Assembly (NCBI GenBank): GCA_030704615.1
Contig: CM060733.1
Location: 1,180,001-1,244,000 of the forward strand
Length of the DNA stretch: 64,000 nucleotides
Source of the DNA: Takakia lepidozioides
Lineage: Eukaryota > Streptophyta > Takakiopsida > Takakiales > Takakiaceae
Direction: 5' to 3'
Shown here: positions 33,330-45,952 of the stretch, piece after piece
Numbering within the stretch: the stretch's first letter is position 1
Layout of the letters: every line of letters starts with the position of its first letter
Program-made: the position numbers and the translations under genes
Notes under the pieces: generated by a model
What the model was told of the DNA's origin: nothing
What the model saw: the letters and a program-made list of their open reading frames with translations, nothing else
Database searches by the model: none

Positions 33330-34172
33330 TGGGAATGCAAAGGGAGTATTTGACAATATGGCTGAATGAAATGTGGTGTCATGGAATGCGATGATCGCAG
33401 GATATGCCCAGCATGGTTGTCATACGGAGGTCCTGCAACTATTTGAAGGAATGGAAAAGAACGGCTTGAAGCTGGACAATATCACCTTTATATGTGTTCT
33501 TTCTGCATGCAGCCACAGTGGCCTACTCAATGAAGGAAGATGCTACTTCGATTCCCTGAATCAAAATCATGGTGTCACTCCGACAGTAAAGCACTTTGGC
33601 TACGGGTGGACCTTCTTGGACGTGCGGGACAACTGGATGAGGCAGTGGACCTGATTAATAAAATGCCAATCAATCCAGATGTTGTGGTGTGGAAGGCCTT
33701 GCTTGGTGCCTGCAGAATCCATGGCAATGTGGAGATGCTGAACGTGTGGCAACATCTATCCTCAAGTAGGATGAACAGGATGCCTTATGTGTTGCTATCA
33801 AACATCTATGCTGCAGCTGGCAAGTGGGATGATGCTGCAAAGGTGAGAAGAATGATGAAGGTCAGAGGGGTTATAAAGGAGCCAGGTCGCTGCTGCTTTG
33901 AGGTTGGCAACATGGTGCACACCTTTGTCGTAGATGACAAGTTGCATCCCAGAATTAAGGAAATCCATGTTGAGTTGAGAAGATTGTCTCGGCAGATGAA
34001 GGAGGCAGGGTATGTGCCTGACACGCGCTTTGTATTGCATGATGTGGGGGAGGAAGAAATGAATTTTCTCTTTGCCACCACAGTGAGAAACTGGCCATTG
34101 GTTTTGGGCTGATCAGCACAACCCCTAGGACACCTCTCTGTCTCATCAAGAATCGTCGAGTGTGTGGTGGCT
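33330..34172 (+). pseudogene. PPR-DYW C-terminal relic
   Basis: PPR motifs (VVSWNAMIAGYAQHGCHTEV, NGLKLDNITFICVLSACSHS) lead into the E region (VDLLGRAGQLDEAVDLINKM, YVLLSNIYAAAGKWDDAAKV, EPGRCCFEVGNMVHTF) and the start of a DYW domain ([30 protein letters not shown] after a shift). A stop at 33367, a shift near 33600 and another near 34065 disable it. The DYW domain ends abruptly at RRVCGG (34172), where a repeated TGGAGACCTACGTTT marks a recombination joint with the next PPR relic. It is clearly related to the intact gene at 49988-52237. Confidence 0.85.
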
Positions 34173-34179
34173 TTGGAGA

Positions 34180-36440
34180 CCTACGTTTCCCACAAGAGGT
34201 GTGGAGACCTACGTTTGTCTATGTCTTGCTTAAGTGCATCAAGATGAAAGGTCTGGAAGCTGGAAAATAGGTGCACACTCAGATTATCCAAAGTGGATTC
34301 ACGCCAAGTGTTTTTCTCCTCAACACCCTTGTTAACATGTATGTTAAGTGTGGGAGCATCATGGATGCTCACCAAGTGTTCAGCAGAATGCCTCGTCCAT
34401 CTTTGATCACGTGGAATATAATGTTGGCAGGATTTACCAAGCATGGGTGTGGTAGGAATGCTTTGGAGACCTTCAAATGTTGCACATCACGTTCGTTTGT
34501 GTTTGCAATTCGTGTGCAAGCCTAAGAGCCCTGGAAAAGGGAAAAGAGGTCCATGATGACATCGTGAAAGCTGGAATTGTACCAGATGTCATTCTGAACA
34601 CTGCCTTGGTCGACATGTATGCCAAATGTAAGTGCATTAAGGATGCAAAGGCAATTTTCAACAATATGGCTGAACGAGATGTGGTGTCGTGGAGCACAAT
34701 GATTACAAGGTTTGCACAGCAGGGACGTGGGGTGGAGGCTTTGGAGACCTATGAGCAAATGATGGGGGAAGGGGTGAAGCCCGATCACATCACGTTTGTG
34801 TGCGTTTGCAATGTGTGTGCAAGCCTGGCAGCTCTGGAAAAGGGGGAAGAGACCCATGGCGACATTGTCAGAGCTGGAATTGTACCCATTGTCATTCTGA
34901 ACACTGCCCTGGTGGACATGTATGCCAAATGTGGGAGCATTGAGGATGCGAAGGCAATTTTCAACGCTATGGCTGAACAAGATGGTGGTGTCATGGCACG
35001 TGAGGGGGGATTGTGGCTTTGGAAACCTATAATCAAATGATGTGGGAAGGGGTGAAGCCCAACCACATCACGTTTGTGTGCATTTGCAAAGAGGTGCATG
35101 GTTGCATCGCGAAAGCTAGAATTGTACCAGATGTCATTCTGAACAATACCCTCGTGGACATGTATGCCAATTGTGGGAGCATTGAGGATGCCGAGGGAGT
35201 GTTCAACAATATGGCTGAACAAGATGTGGTGTCATGGAACGCCATGCTTGCAGGATATGCACAGCAGGGGCGCGGGATGGAGGCTTGGGAGACCTACGAG
35301 CAAATGATGGAGGAAGGGGTGAAGCCCAACCACATTACGTTTGTGTGCGTGTGCAAGCCTGGCAGCCCTGGAAAAGGGCAAAGAGGTCCATGGTCGCATC
35401 GTCAAAGCTGAAAATGTACAAGATGTGATTTTGAACAATACCCTGTGGACATGTATGCCAAATGTGGAGGGAGTGTGCAACAATATGATTGAACGAGATT
35501 GGTGTCATGGAACGCCATGCTTGCAGGATATACACAGCGGGGCACAAGATGGAGGCCTTGGAGACCTATGAGCAAATGATGGGGGAAGGGGTGAAGCGCA
35601 ACAACATCATGTTTGTGTACGTTTGCAATGCTTGTGCAAGCCTGGCAGCCCTGGAAAAGGGCAAAGAGGTCCATGGTTGCATCATCAAAGCTGGAATTGT
35701 ACCAGATGTGATTCTGAACAACACCCTCGGGGACATATATGTCAAATGTGGGCATTGAGGATGTGGAGGGAGTGTTCAACAATATGGTTGAACGAGATTT
35801 GGTGTCATGGAACGCCATGCTTGCAGGGTATGCACTGCAGGGGGGCGGGATGGAGGCCTTGGAGACCTATGAGCAAATGATGGTGGAAGGGGTGAAGCGC
35901 AACCACATCACGTTTGTGTGCAACCTGGCAGCCCTGGAAAAGGGCAAAGAGGTGCATGGTTGCATCGCCAAAGCTAGAATTGGACCAGATGTATGCAAAG
36001 TGTGCCAGCCTAAAGGATGCGCGTCAAGTGTTTGACAATATGGCTCAACAAGATGCTGTCTCATGGAGTGCAATGTTAACAGGATATGCTCAGCATGGCC
36101 GGTATAATAAAGATGCTATAAACATCTATGATCAAATGATAAGGGAAGGTGTCAAACCCAACAAAGTTGTGTTCATTTGCATTCTCAATATGTGCGCCAG
36201 TCTTGCCACCCAGGGAAAAGGGCATAGAGATCCATGCTGCCATCATCAAAGTTGGGATATCGACATAGATATCTTTCTAGAGATTGCCCTTTGTGGTCAT
36301 GTATGCCAACTGTGGAAGCATGAAGGATGCATGTCAAATATTCTACAATATGGCTGTACGGGATGATCTTAGGATATGCCCAGGCCCTTTGGATCGACAG
36401 TTGGTCAAGCCCTCCTTGGGTGAAAGCAGAGCTGGCTGCC
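34180..36440 (+). pseudogene. tandemly amplified PPR relic (about seven modules)
   Basis: A PPR N-part (VHTQIIQSGFTPSVFLLNTL) is followed by repeated modules of 257-310 bp. Each has ALEKGKEVHG, VDMYAKCGSIEDA, VFNNMAERDVVSWNAML, and ETYEQMMGEGVKPDHITFVC. ETYEQ-type starts lie near 34736, 35022, 35279, 35554, 35849 and 36105. The modules are far more alike than in normal PPR genes, so they arose by internal duplication. Frames change between modules and stops occur, so there is no long ORF. The sequence fades out at about 36440 (second half diverged, AQHGRYNKDAINIYDQM). Confidence 0.8.
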
Positions 36441-36654
36441 ATCATCCAAGGGCAAGCACAACCTGATGGTGGGATCCAATGTCAATGTAAACCATGCTGT
36501 TCCGTGTCAACAAATGTGTATTGTTTTAAGACTTCTAACTCGTACGTTCTAGATGACTCTGGTGGTTTGATAGCACGAAGCCTGTTGTCATGGAGAGATT
36601 TCCTTGAAAATTTGTATGGGAAAGTTTGTAACTAAGAATTTAGAGTTATGTAGG

Positions 36655-37740
36655 ATGGCAGGCCTGTGCAATAGGGGAACTGCCTCCACCATCAACACAC
36701 CACCAACCTCTTGTGTCAATTGTGGGGATGTGAGGACACTATGGAAAATAGGCAGACCACAAGGGGTGCTGCATATTTTAAATGAGCACGACATTTGGGC
36801 AGACTGCAGTACTTACGTGTGCTTGTTGCCAAATTGTGTCAAAATGAAAAGCCTAGCAGAGGGAAAGCAAGCGCATACCCGACATCACCCAAGCTAGGAT
36901 GGCCCCCTACTCTAGTTGACATGCATGCCAAATGTGGGAGTATGAAGGATGCATTCTCAGTATTTGACATAATGGCTAAGCGAGATGTGGTCTCCTCGAA
37001 TCCGATGATCACAGGATATATTCAACAGGAGGGTGTTAGGGAAGCTTTTGAAATGTATGAACATATGCAATGGGAGGGAGTGATGCCCAAGGTCATCATC
37101 CTTGGTGTTCTTAATGGGTTTGCAAGCCTACCTTTGAACAGATGCAGTGAGGAAAGAGGGATTGCAATTGCCCGTTGTGTGGGCAACCTGAAGACACAGG
37201 GACAGCAGGGACGTGGGGTGGAGGCTTTGGAGACCTATGAGCAAATGATGGGGGAAGGGGTGAAGCCCGACCACATCACGTTTGTGTGCGTTTGCAATGC
37301 GTGTGCAAGCCTGGCAGCTCTGGAAAAGGGCAAAGAGGCCCATGGCGGCATGGTCAGAGCTGGAATTGTACCCAATGTCATTCTAAGCAATGCGCTCGTG
37401 GACATGTATGCCAAATGTGGGAGTATCGAGGATGCGAAGGCAGTGTTCAACAATATGGCTGAATGAAATGTGGTGTCGTGGAACGCGATGCTTGCAAGGT
37501 ATGCACAGCAGGTCGACGTGGGGTGGAGGCTTTGGAGACCTATGAGCAAATGATGGGGGAAGGGGTGAAGCCCGACCACATCACGTTTTTGTGTGATTGC
37601 AATGCTTGTGCAAGCTTGACAGCCCTGGAAAAGGTCAAAGAGGTCTATGTTGACATTGTCAAAGCTGGAATTGTATCAGATGTCATTTTGAACGCTGCCC
37701 TGGTGGACATGTATGCCTAATGTGGGTGCATTGAGGATGC
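36655..37740 (+). pseudogene. third PPR relic
   Basis: Starts with a segment like residues 150-215 of the intact PPR protein (CGDVRTLWKIGRPQGVLHIL, WADCSTYVCLLPNCVKMKSL), then VDMHAKCGSMKDAFSVFDIM. It then jumps into two of the same amplified modules seen at 34-36 kb (GVEALETYEQMMGEGVKPDH at about 37216 and 37525). A stop follows NNMAE at 37463 and another follows VDMYA. It shares recombination joints with the upstream relic and has no E or DYW end. Confidence 0.8.
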
Positions 37741-38769
37741 AAAGCAAGAAACTTATGTGTACTCTGTTTATGTACTGGGTTGGCAGGGAGGCTTTGGAGA
37801 TTGTGAATGGGTGATAAGGTGAACCTCATGTGTATTTTGATGCCGGTGCCAATCTTTGAGCACTTAAAAAGTGGAGATGGATCTATATGTATCTGTAAGC
37901 CTATACGTTCTGATGTAAGGTTCTCTGCTTTTATGACACGAACAAAACAATTGTGAGGAGGAAGTGAAGGGCCATCTCCAATTTGACATTCCTCAATCAG
38001 CATAGTTGGGCCTGAATCAAACATCAATGGACTAGGCCTTTCGTCTTCACTGGGTGTTGCTGCTTAAAAAAAAAAAACCGATTGTGAGAGGGTCCCTAAT
38101 CGAATGATGCTTCCAGGTACATTTTGTATTATGCATTTACGGCAAGAGAAAATATCTTTGTTGTACAGTCAGATTTCATTGATTTTGGTCCCTTAGGTCA
38201 ACACCTGATCCTTGGATAGTAGGTCCCTAGATTACTGGCCAAGCAGTGGCAGTAAGTTTCTCTGTGCTAGGGACTAGTGAATTTAGATATGATCCAAGCC
38301 CAGAATTACCACCTGTGTTGACGTCTATCTCTTTCATTAATGGGCTATTCGGAAGCAGTAGCTGGGACTCAATAACATAGCATTTGCCTCCTACCATACC
38401 CATGGTTGTCCACTGCCTCTAAGCTCTTCTTGCATCGTGCTCTACTTCTACCGACATGTGCTAGATAGACGGTTGGACCACCAAAAGAAAGCTGGTCGGG
38501 AGAATACTCGTGGGTCCATAGCGAGCCCAAATTTCTGACAGTGCACCACACTCACATCTTCGTGTGAGAGGATCTCAAAACTATCCTGAAAGCTCATTCC
38601 TGAGCTCGCATAAATTTCTGGAAGCTTTTCAGACACATGGGCAGTGGTAGTAGTATACTTTTTAGAATTTTCTGATATTGATTGTCATTAGTGGAAACTT
38701 ATGGTTGTGGGGTGGGGTGATGGGTTCAGGCAGCAAGAACATGCCACTATGAAGGTGTCAAGACTGATT

Positions 38770-38870
38770 ATATCAACATCAATATCAATTTTATCAATAT
38801 CAATATCATCTCTATCAACATCATTATCAACATCATTATCAACATCGTTATCATTATCATGATAAAGACA
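38770..38870. repeat. ATCAAC/ATCATT microsatellite
   Basis: About 100 bp of imperfect ATC-based triplets/hexamers. The Asp/Ile-rich frame read across it on the minus strand is an artefact of the repeat. Confidence 0.8.
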
Positions 38871-40019
38871 AATGATTTTTATCAAAAATATTTGTTTTTA
38901 TCAAGTCGAATGATTTTAATTGAAAACATTTGTTTTTATCAAGTCGAATGATTTTTAACAAAGACAATTGTTTTTTTTTAAAATCACAAATGAGCTTTAG
39001 CAAAGATAATTATTTTTATTAAAATTTCATATAGACCGATACAGTCATTATTTATTTTATCAAATAAATATGAAAAAACAAGATGCTAAAGAGAGAAGAC
39101 GGATAAATTATGTATTAAATAAAGACAAAATAAATGCTGGAAGGCGAAACAAATATGCATTAAATAAAAAACAATAGCCGACACAATAGACACTGTAACG
39201 GACCAAGAAATAACCCACCAAGACATGACAAACGTGATATACGACAGTTTCACGTCCAATGACCACCATGCCCTAAAGGTGGGGGAACACATGGAAACGC
39301 CTGCCCTACAGTACAAACTTCCACAGCGCCTTGTGGAACGTCCCTTCGGACCGTGAAGAAATAGCAATCTTCGTAGGTATTGCAAAATTCCCCTACCTTG
39401 GCAAAACCGAGAATTGCAGATTCGTGACTTCCGCCGAAGAACTAAAAGACGCAAAATTCACAATATTGATGAAAATGGCCAAAAAATGGATGGAGAATCC
39501 GTACATTCAGGGGATCTCGTTGCAATCAAGAGTAACACCTGATATTGGATGAATTTTTGTCACAAGAAACACGGGCTTTCATTCCAATTAAAAGGGGTCA
39601 AACTGTTGGCCAAAGCACTAGAGGAGACAGAGTCGAACGACACGACAACTGGAGCAAAAGCATAGCTTGGTAGAGCTTAAATTAGACACAGCTAAACGTT
39701 CTATGTAAGGGCCACCATATTTTATAAAGACCGTCCTCCTTCTCCTCTTCAAAAGGTCTACATTTTGTCCCAATGCATGCTCACAATGAATAATAATAAT
39801 AAAAATACTGATTTATCATAGTCCAAATGTACTTGTTGTACCAAAACGGCCCATGGAAAACCCCTCCAACTCCCCCCCCCACCACCAATCGGATCCGTAC
39901 TCTCTCTCATGATCTTGGAGTATGGCCCATCCGTCCGGCCGTCCATCTCGGAAGTCTTCGCTAGTAGTGCGGAGCAACGCGAAGCCCTAGTAAAGCATTA
40001 GTTATTACAAGAATTAGTT

Positions 40020-40265
40020 GAAAGTGATGGGTAAGTGTGGTGGTTAAGAGGTATGAATTATAAACATGAGGTTTGGTGTTCAAATCTTGTCTAGTTGTAC
40101 TCCGGTAGTAATGTGTGTTATTAGATATATATCGACCTAAGGGTCTGCCTGTCTGCTGGAGGCTCCAAGCCCTGGAAGGGGGTTTGCCAGAGGGGGGCTC
40201 GAGAGTCTCCTGTCCGCAAGAAGGTCCGCCAAGGTAGATGAACAAGGACTTAGAATTTTTTTTCA
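40020..40265 (+). mobile_element. possible tRNA-derived SINE
   Basis: A-box-like GTGTGGTGGTTAAGAGG near 40035 and B-box-like GGTGTTCAAATC at 40075-40086 are spaced as in a tRNA gene. The sequence continues into an unrelated body ending near a T-run. No second copy in the window. Confidence 0.3.
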
Positions 40266-40445
40266 AAATCTCGCGCCGACCTGTAAATGGGCGGTGGGCT
40301 TATGAGCTCACCCCCAAGGGCCTGGCGGGGCCGCCCGTGCATTCACGACCTTATTATTAAAAAATGAGAGGCTGCAAATACTCAAATGAACAAGCAGTTT
40401 CTTGCTCGTCAAGAACAGGAATGGGTGTGAAATATAAGAGGGGAA

Positions 40446-43400
40446 TCAGTTCTCCTCACACATGATCTCTGGAAATATTTTACAGGGCTTCACGATGGCT
40501 TGAAGGAGATTGAGACCAAGCTGCCATTTACAACAATCTCCGAAGCCCAAGAGAGCTCCTTTGTCATTGAGAACCACAGTATGGTGGAGCCCCGTGCTCA
40601 CGCGCACCACCTTCTGACCTCCCAGAGCTTCCTCAAGGGATTGTGGGTGAGTCACTTTGTCCGACCTTTCTCGATCCAGAACCCCAAGGCTTTCAATGCC
40701 CATCCCACCGAAGGCAAACAGTGTACCACTGTCAACCAGCACAAATGTTTTCCGCCGTCTGGCTGAGACCTGGGCAGTGCACATATCCAACAATGGTCAG
40801 CCGCTCGTTTTGATCCTACGCACAATCCTCCTACAGTGCTATGACATATTCATTTCACTCAATGACTGTGCGGTAAGAGCGTATATATATATTTTTTATT
40901 GTCCTGAACTCACTACACGTTTTGCGGCTTCAGTTATCTGCCTTCATGGCAAGATGTTTTTCTCTGATCTTCCTGAAGTGCAAAAGATGTCAAATAAAAC
41001 GCCTCCTCGATCTTAAGTTGATCATGTAAAACAGTGAGAGGGTTACGAAAGTTTCGCCGACCTGTACAGCACGCAAGCTTTTCAAACTGTTTACGAGTTC
41101 CGGAAAGCATTTGTCACTCTCATCTCCATGACCCAATGCCCCGCAAGAGCCCTTGCCCCATGTGTACACCTGTCGAGAATGATCCCACTTGGTTATGGTT
41201 CACTTTTCATTGCAGATGTCTAATACTCTAGAGCTCTAGATCACTATTGTGGTGGATGGAACTAATTTTGATCCCAACGTCGTACACGAAAAGAAGTTCT
41301 CGCTTTCAGTCTCGCTTGAATCCCCTCTCTCACAGAAAATTGACTTATGATGTGTGTGTTTACGGGTACGCTCTGTAAATCGCCGGATGGACCTTCCTTC
41401 TTTCTTTCCCTTGAAGAGTTTCCCCAAGTTACCTCCGTGCAGAATTCCATGTCAGACGCCAAATGAGTCAAACAAGGCAGGGAGTGTGATGATGGAAAAG
41501 CAAACTGTCCCTGTTGTGTAAATGATGGTGGCCTTTAAGGGTGAACATCCGGTTGGTGGGTGGGGGTGGGGAGAACCTACTTGTCCTAGGGAGTCGATTG
41601 CCACGGAGTGTTCATCCCCGGCCACAACGGAAGCCACGAACACGTCTTGCTGGTGCAAACGGTGAACTAAACAGGGCCGCAATTCACTAACGAAATCACC
41701 GTGCCCCAGGCAGTAGTTGGCACCGTAGCCAAATGAGTAGAGGGCTCCCCCCCTCGTCACGGCAAGAGTGTGGCTCATTCCTGCAGAGATTTGGGCTACT
41801 GGGCCCACTCGGCCAAAACTGTCCACTCTGCGGGGTCTAAATTGCTCTTGGGTGTTGCCATGTCCTAATTGCCCATGCGAGGCATTTCCCCATGAGTACA
41901 CCTCGCCTTCCCTTGTTGCCACAACCGTGTAATTTAAGCCTGTTGCAACCTGAAGACAGTACCCTCCTCATTAGTTGCTTCTTCTCGCGCGATGATATTC
42001 AACATGTCGGCAACAGATCTATGAAGGAATAAGAAATTCAAGGTAAAGGTGCTACTACATCAAATTCACCAATTTGTACTGTTGGTCGGAGCCAGTGACC
42101 TGTAGTCGATGCTATTAACAAGTACTGTAAGAAGAAACAGGATTCCAATTTGCTCAAATTGAGAGAACAAGGAATTTCACCGAGGGTCGGGCGCAAAGAG
42201 ACGGAAAGTCTTAGATGACATGTTATGTACATACTCGAGAGACAACTCATAAATGATCTCAAATACAATATACAAGTAGCTAATGTTCCCGGGATGTGAG
42301 ATTCAGAGATATATGTACCTGTTGACAGGGAATTCCCTTGAGGGTGTCCACACGAGTAGGATAAAAAATCATGGTCCCAACATCTCCAACCCCACAGCAG
42401 CATGACGAATTATCCCCACACGTATACACCTGAGCATCAGACAAGTTTCATCAAACGTCAGCCTTGGATCTTCCTGCCAGTCCTGAAGCAACAGTAACTC
42501 ATATATGGTGTCTGTTTAAGTATCTATGAGAGATCAACCTAGTCTGTTGGAAAGTTCTATCAAGACATGTACAACATATCCATTTGAAATCCTCTCCCTA
42601 TCAACGCCATGGTGATCCAGCCCCCTCGAAATTTTGCAATAAGCGATGTCACAGCCGATGAGTTCTCCTCCATTGGAAGCAGGCACACTGCTTCACAAGA
42701 TCGTGCGGACTTCAACGAGGCAGTGATCTTATATTCAGATATTCAGTGAGACGCATATTCCTAGACTTTTTATGAGTCTTCTAGATACGTATTTAAACGT
42801 GCAATGAATTCATTTGAACATTGAATTTAATTAGAAGCTAGCTCCAGTACCTCTCCTGCCTCGGTGAGAAATGCAGCATGAGTATGACCACCAGAGACTT
42901 GTGTAATCCGCACACTGGTAGGGAACAGAATTGGTGTAGGAGTTTGGCACTGCAGAATGTTCGGCCCTTGACCCAGAAGTCCAAATTCACTAAAACCGCA
43001 GACAAATGGATTCCCTTTCCGGTCCAGTAGTAGAGTGTGGTACTTTCCAGCCACCATTTGTAACTGCACACAAGAAGTCCCAACCTCGTCAAATTTGGAC
43101 CAACTTGAGAGAAACGCAGCTCCATAGGTTCAAGGAGTCCTGATCCATCAAGAGAAGCAGCTCGAGCAGTAAAATTTGCTCAAATTATTCACCCATACTT
43201 TCTAGCCTCGATCGTAGCCTGTGATACAATCCTATTTAAACGCCTAGAATGATGGTGGAACACTACTGTCAGGCATGAGAAATTTGAAGACGTACGTCAT
43301 TCCGAAAAATACTAGAAGCTCCATCGGATGCCTGATGTTGAGCTTGCAAGAACCGCAGCACAAGTTTCCAATTCCCCTTACACCTGCACAGGAGCTGTGA

Positions 43401-43631
43401 TCGAAGACGGGGAGGCATGTGCAGAAAGAGAGAATGATAGTGGCATGAACAGTAGGCCCCCCGCTCGGCCATGGAAATGGATGGATACGGGGGAATCCCA
43501 CTGGCAGACCTGAATACGGAACATGTTGCCTCTAGACTTGCAAAATCAGTGGCGCTCAAGTTCCCCTTCCTGAGTATGTCTTGTACAAGATGTGGAGGAA
43601 ATTGATCCAGCCCAACTCCTCCCTCAGCCAT
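40446..43631 (-). CDS. F-box-like/RCC1-repeat protein (six exons, 486 aa)
   Basis: Exons 43631-43296, 43063-42851, 42429-42319, 41949-41581, 41169-41062 and 40769-40446 are all phase 0 with GT...AG borders, giving 1461 nt. The N-terminus resembles an F-box (LDQFPPHLVQDILRKGNLSA, TDFASLEATCSVFR) followed by CKGNWKLVLRFLQAQ, as in a known plant RCC1 subfamily. From about residue 113 come RCC1 blades: HTLLLDRKGNPFVCGFSEFG, VYTCGDNSSCCCGVGDVG, VYSWGNASHGQLGHGNTQ, LYSFGYGANYCLGHGDF, VYTWGKGSCGALGHGDES, LFAFGGMGIESLGV. A seven-bladed propeller used for protein binding is expected; a role as a ubiquitin-ligase adaptor is inference. Exon sizes are multiples of three. The product appears intact. The final stop is TGA/TAA after MCEEN. 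Confidence 0.88.
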
Positions 43632-45010
43632 ATAGAGGCTTATTGTCTATATCTACATGAATGGTCCCTGGACCTTGAGTTGTGAGACTGTCCAACTAGG
43701 CAATCCTCCGGACGCATGTGTCTCCTACCGTCTGAACACCTCTGACGTAAAGCTTTCAGCTTGTTCCCGCGTAACGAAAAGTTCCAGCACATCACCCACC
43801 GCTGTGATCGAAGCCCAGGGTATCAGCGCTCCGCGAGATTCTGAGGTTCCAGTGAGTGAGGTTCCCCGACACCAATCGACAATCGGAACAGCAAACTGTG
43901 CAGAAGCTCCTGGATCATGTCATGTGCCCCATTGGTTCAAGGGAATACCTTTTCAGAAAATGGATTTGCACTGTGCAGGCCCTCGAAGTTTGAGAAGTGA
44001 TCAAATTTGTGCGTGCAATGCGTCATGATTAATGTGTCTGGATAGCCTCCAGTTGACCTCCTAGGTCAATGTATATTTATATTCGAATGTACAGGCTGTG
44101 CACTTCTCGAAATAGTATGGAAGGTACTTACGAGAGATTTATATGTACTCGTGATGTCTTTCTACCATGATCGGGATTCGGGTCTGCTCCACCCTCAGTT
44201 CTAACTTCTTACACGCAAGGCAAGCACATAACAAACGAACCGTCCCCATCTCCCTCACCCTTCGCATCATAACTTAGCTTCACCCACTGCACACGTGAAA
44301 CTTCTCTAACTCAAGTGCTGTTGAAGTAGTCAAAGCCAGGCCTAACCTACCGGTCTCCCTGGAACCTCTTTCTTACCCTTATGTGGGTAAAGCAATTCAT
44401 TGATCCATCTCTCTCAACATGGAATCTTCCTGTATCTCTGACCTCAACTAGCCTCTAACTCCTTATGGACCATATACATATATAGAAAGAGAGAGAGAGC
44501 CCAATGTTAATGTAAATAAGAGCCTCCTCCCCTTGCCTCTGCTGTCTATTTCATGGGTTGGTGCCTAAGGCTTATGTGAAAGCCTTTCAATGAACTTTGT
44601 GAAAAGCGGGTGATAGATCAGTTGCACCATATCTTTTCTGGGGATAAAGTGTGGTCGGAGGTGACTCACAACAAAAAAATGCAAAAGGCCGCAATGCTAG
44701 AAAGGGATAATTTTGGAACATGACACTCAAAACCAGCATAAATAAGAGCCACTCCCCCACATCAGATCCAATATTCTCCAAGGATTTGAGGACCCCACTA
44801 CCAAAACATGAGATGCCCAATCGATTCATTAGTGTATAATAGATATATTATTACTGATAACCGTAAGAAAATCAAATATTATTATTTTAATTGAAGGGGG
44901 TTTTTATATTTTATTTTTATATTTTTGTTTTAGAGAAAGGGGACAGAAGGGGGTTATTTTCTTCTCTCCTCTATCCGACTGTGCAGGTTTCCCTTTTTTC
45001 TAAATAAAAT
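43632..45010. other. 5' flank of the RCC1 gene, nothing else seen
   Basis: No supported gene. A GA-run (AGAGAGAGAG) near 44490 and AT-rich sequence at 44840-45000. Confidence 0.4.
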
Positions 45011-45242
45011 AAAAGGACCTGCGGCTGATAGCTCGGTTGGACAATGCGCTCTGTGTCACCCTGTTGATGTGGGGTTCCAAATCCTGCTACCTAACTCTGT
45101 CCCATGGGTTTGGTGTGACTGATCGGTCTAGGGTTGACGTTTCCCTCTTGTGTGCCCAATGGCTTGTATGAGAGGGGATTAAATTTTCCCCCTTCCTGTG
45201 AGCACTGTTGCTCCTGGGTTTGTACGTTTGTACAAAATAAAT
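45011..45242 (+). mobile_element. tRNA-derived SINE, copy 1
   Basis: A tRNA-like head has A box GATAGCTCGGTTGGACAATG and B box GGGTTCCAAATCC. A body shared with copy 2 (TGACGTTTCCCTCTT, CCCAAT, TTAAATTTTCCCCC) leads to an A-rich tail (AAAATAAATAAATAAAA). AAATAAAAT on both sides (45002-45010, 45243-45251) may be the target duplication, though it is low-complexity. Confidence 0.65.
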
Positions 45243-45254
45243 AAATAAAATGAA

Positions 45255-45690
45255 AAATGAAAAATGAAATGGAACAAAATGAAAATTCTTATCGTTGATT
45301 TATACAGCTTGATGATACTTTTCCAACTTTCAATCGAGGCTTAAATGAAGTCATCAGGGCCTCTGTCCCCAGTTGGAAAAAAAAAACAAAAAAAAAAAAA
45401 CGTTTGGCCCAAACATGCTTGTCTAAGTGGGGTCAAATATCAATGATATTTAAGATTGTTATTAGTATTTTAAAGAAATGGGAGGATGCCCTTTTTGGGA
45501 ATAATACACAGCAATTTTGACCATCTCACATTGAACATGACATGATCATCAAGTCAACTCGTCACGACATCCATATGACCAATACGGTGACCACGATGCT
45601 AACCGAAAAAAAAACAAAAGAACAAGAAAAAACAAAGAAAACTCTCATATATTGTAATCGTCTTTTTTATTTCCCTGGCTAATAAAAAAC
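45255..45690. other. spacer between SINEs
   Basis: A-runs near 45380-45400. No gene seen. Confidence 0.3.
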
Positions 45691-45695
45691 CCGAG

Positions 45696-45952
45696 CACCT
45701 GCTGCTGGTGGCTCAGTTGGATAGTGCACCCCAGTGTCACCCTGGTGGTGTGAGGTTCAAATCCTGCTACTCTGTCCTGTGGGTATGAGTTGTTTTGTGA
45801 CCGGTTGGTCTGGGGGTGACGTTTCGACGTTTCCCTCTTATGTCCCCAATTGTTTATATGAAAGGGGGTCAAATTTTCCCCCTATTCAAGGACCTGGATT
45901 GTGCCAAAGCAGTCGCTCCCGAGTCCCTATAAAAGAAAGAAAAAAAAAAAAA
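45696..45952 (+). mobile_element. tRNA-derived SINE, copy 2
   Basis: A box GGTGGCTCAGTTGGATAGTG and B box GAGGTTCAAATCC are spaced as in tRNA genes, followed by the same body as copy 1 and a poly(A) tail at 45930-45952. It does not fold as a functional tRNA. About 75% alike to copy 1 by eye, so the copies are not recent twins. Confidence 0.7.

Larger units (their letters stand above)
37741..40445. other. intergenic
   Basis: Holds a simple repeat (38770-38870), AT-rich stretches, and a possible SINE (40020-40265). Short frames at 38448-38636 and 39331-39552 have no recognisable domain. Confidence 0.4.

Noticed and set aside
38688-38885. Asp/Ile-rich small protein
   Set aside because: It is the translation of an ATC-type microsatellite.
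43292-43302. Alternative donor GTCTTC three bases on in RCC1 exon 1
   Set aside because: GTACGT at 43295 is the better donor and keeps phase 0 with exon 2.
45696-45770. functional tRNA gene
   Set aside because: A and B boxes are present, but the arms do not pair as a cloverleaf and the sequence continues into a SINE body with poly(A).
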